Source of the DNA: Deltaproteobacteria bacterium
GTDB taxonomy: Bacteria > Desulfobacterota > Desulfobulbia > Desulfobulbales > SURF-16
Assembly (NCBI GenBank): GCA_029939635.1
Contig: JAOZSN010000031.1
Span: 1 to 22,585 of the forward strand
Length of the DNA: 22,585 nt
Direction: 5' to 3'
Part shown: in pieces, positions 22,174 through 22,585 of the stretch
Numbering within the stretch: position 1 is the first letter of the stretch
Layout of the letters: each line of letters begins with the position of its first letter
Made by a program: the position numbers and the translations under genes
The notes under the pieces: model-generated
What the model was told of the DNA's origin: nothing
Databases searched by the model: none
What the model saw: the letters and a program-made list of their open reading frames with translations, nothing else

Positions 22174-22200
22174 AAGGGTGGCCTCGAGCAGAATACAGGG

Positions 22201-22503
22201 TTATTGTTCCTTTTTTACTAGCTTTTCCAGTTCTTCAACGCGCTTCCGAAGCTCCTCAACTTCACTTTTTGAACTAATATCAAGGTCAGCAATAGCATCT
22301 TGAATTAATTTTTTTATCTTGTCTTCAATATCTCGCCACTGACCCTCTCCACTGGTTACAAGATCATGAAAAAGCTTTTCTGCCTCTTCCTGGCTTAATT
22401 TACCTTCTTCGACCAGCTTTTTAGTCGCCTTTTCCAGTTTGTCCTTGGCAACAACAGCCATGCCAAGTCCGGTAAATAGACTGTTTTTTATGATGTCGAA
22501 CAT
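22201..22503 (-). CDS. Small phasin-like coiled-coil protein
   Basis: A 100-residue protein with an N-terminal amphipathic/hydrophobic segment (FDIIKNSLFTGLGMAVVAKDKLEK), a helical middle (KLVEEGKLSQEEAEKLFHDLV) and a C-terminal heptad-rich coiled coil (EVEELRKRVEELEKLV). This arrangement matches the COG3937 group labelled polyhydroxyalkanoate synthesis regulator phasin, whose members commonly sit beside UbiB-family genes. The phasin name is by similarity; binding to polymer granules is not shown, and no polyhydroxyalkanoate synthase is in the window. It could equally be a membrane- or lipid-associated partner of the UbiB-like protein. A very strong ribosome site, GGAGGTGA, precedes the ATG. 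Confidence 0.85.
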   Translation of the reverse strand: MFDIIKNSLFTGLGMAVVAKDKLEKATKKLVEEGKLSQEEAEKLFHDLVTSGEGQWRDIEDKIKKLIQDAIADLDISSKSEVEELRKRVEELEKLVKKEQ

Positions 22504-22585
22504 CCCGTCACCTCCGTGTCTTTGTCCAAATCACTTTGCGAATCGTTATTGATTTCTGCCACAGTTTCTGATTCATCCATGTTTT
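22488..22585 (-). CDS. Possible tail of an upstream gene overlapping the phasin-like start
   Basis: A minus-strand frame is open at the right edge and ends at a TAA at 22488, overlapping the first codons of the phasin-like gene in another frame. Its visible end is acidic and polar (from an internal ATG at 22580: MDESETVAEINNDSQSDLDK, then DTEVTGCSTS). The strong ribosome site of the next gene lies within it. It is either the C-terminus of a real gene, translationally coupled to the phasin-like gene, or an incidental frame. Confidence 0.35.
   Translation of the reverse strand, partial: NMDESETVAEINNDSQSDLDKDTEVTGCSTS

Noticed and set aside
22533..22545. TTTGCGAATCGTT resembling the 1288-1300 arm (TTTGCGATTCGTT)
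   Set aside because: A single 12-of-13 match over 22 kb within a possible coding tail is weak and has no regulatory context.

Overview
The window looks like the chromosome of an anaerobic, sulfate-reducer-like member of the Desulfobulbales (Desulfobulbus/Desulforhopalus/Desulfotalea type). This is inferred from moderate GC, two-component sensors typical of deltaproteobacteria, and a cluster for the methylmalonyl-CoA route between propionate and succinate. No RNA genes, CRISPR arrays or intact insertion sequences were seen.

Left third (1-5917, all minus strand). Transcription runs right to left through a TonB-dependent outer-membrane receptor, a small exported YfiR-like protein, a membrane PAS histidine kinase and a receiver-plus-histidine-kinase protein cut by the window edge. 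Two sigma70-like promoters precede the receptor, and another precedes the last gene. The set reads as an outer-membrane-to-cytoplasm signalling cassette with unknown ligand and output.

Centre (5918-18557). An unrecognised small protein (minus) and prpE (plus) diverge from facing sigma70-like promoters. From prpE the plus strand carries a nearly complete metabolic unit: propionyl-CoA synthetase, succinyl-CoA synthetase (sucC, sucD), a two-polypeptide B12-dependent methylmalonyl-CoA mutase with its MeaB chaperone GTPase between the two subunits, methylmalonyl-CoA epimerase, and the four subunits of a Na+-translocating methylmalonyl-CoA decarboxylase (mmdA, D, C, B). It ends with a YkgJ-type cysteine-cluster protein. 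Together these interconvert propionate and succinate, gaining or spending ATP at the succinyl-CoA step and coupling the biotin-dependent (de)carboxylation to a sodium gradient. A 372-base gap between prpE and sucC holds a large imperfect palindrome. Several internal genes lack a Shine-Dalgarno sequence.

Right end (18558-22585, minus strand). A Memo/AMMECR1 fusion protein converges on the metabolic cluster. Behind it a gene-poor gap holds a decayed C-terminal fragment of a ComM-type Mg-chelatase-like ATPase. Beyond that lie a UbiB/ABC1-family kinase-like membrane protein and a small phasin-like coiled-coil protein, whose start overlaps the tail of a reading frame entering from outside the window.

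The strongest candidates for a second look are the receptor/YfiR/two-kinase cassette, the sodium-pump form of the propionate pathway, the prpE-sucC palindrome and the comM relic.
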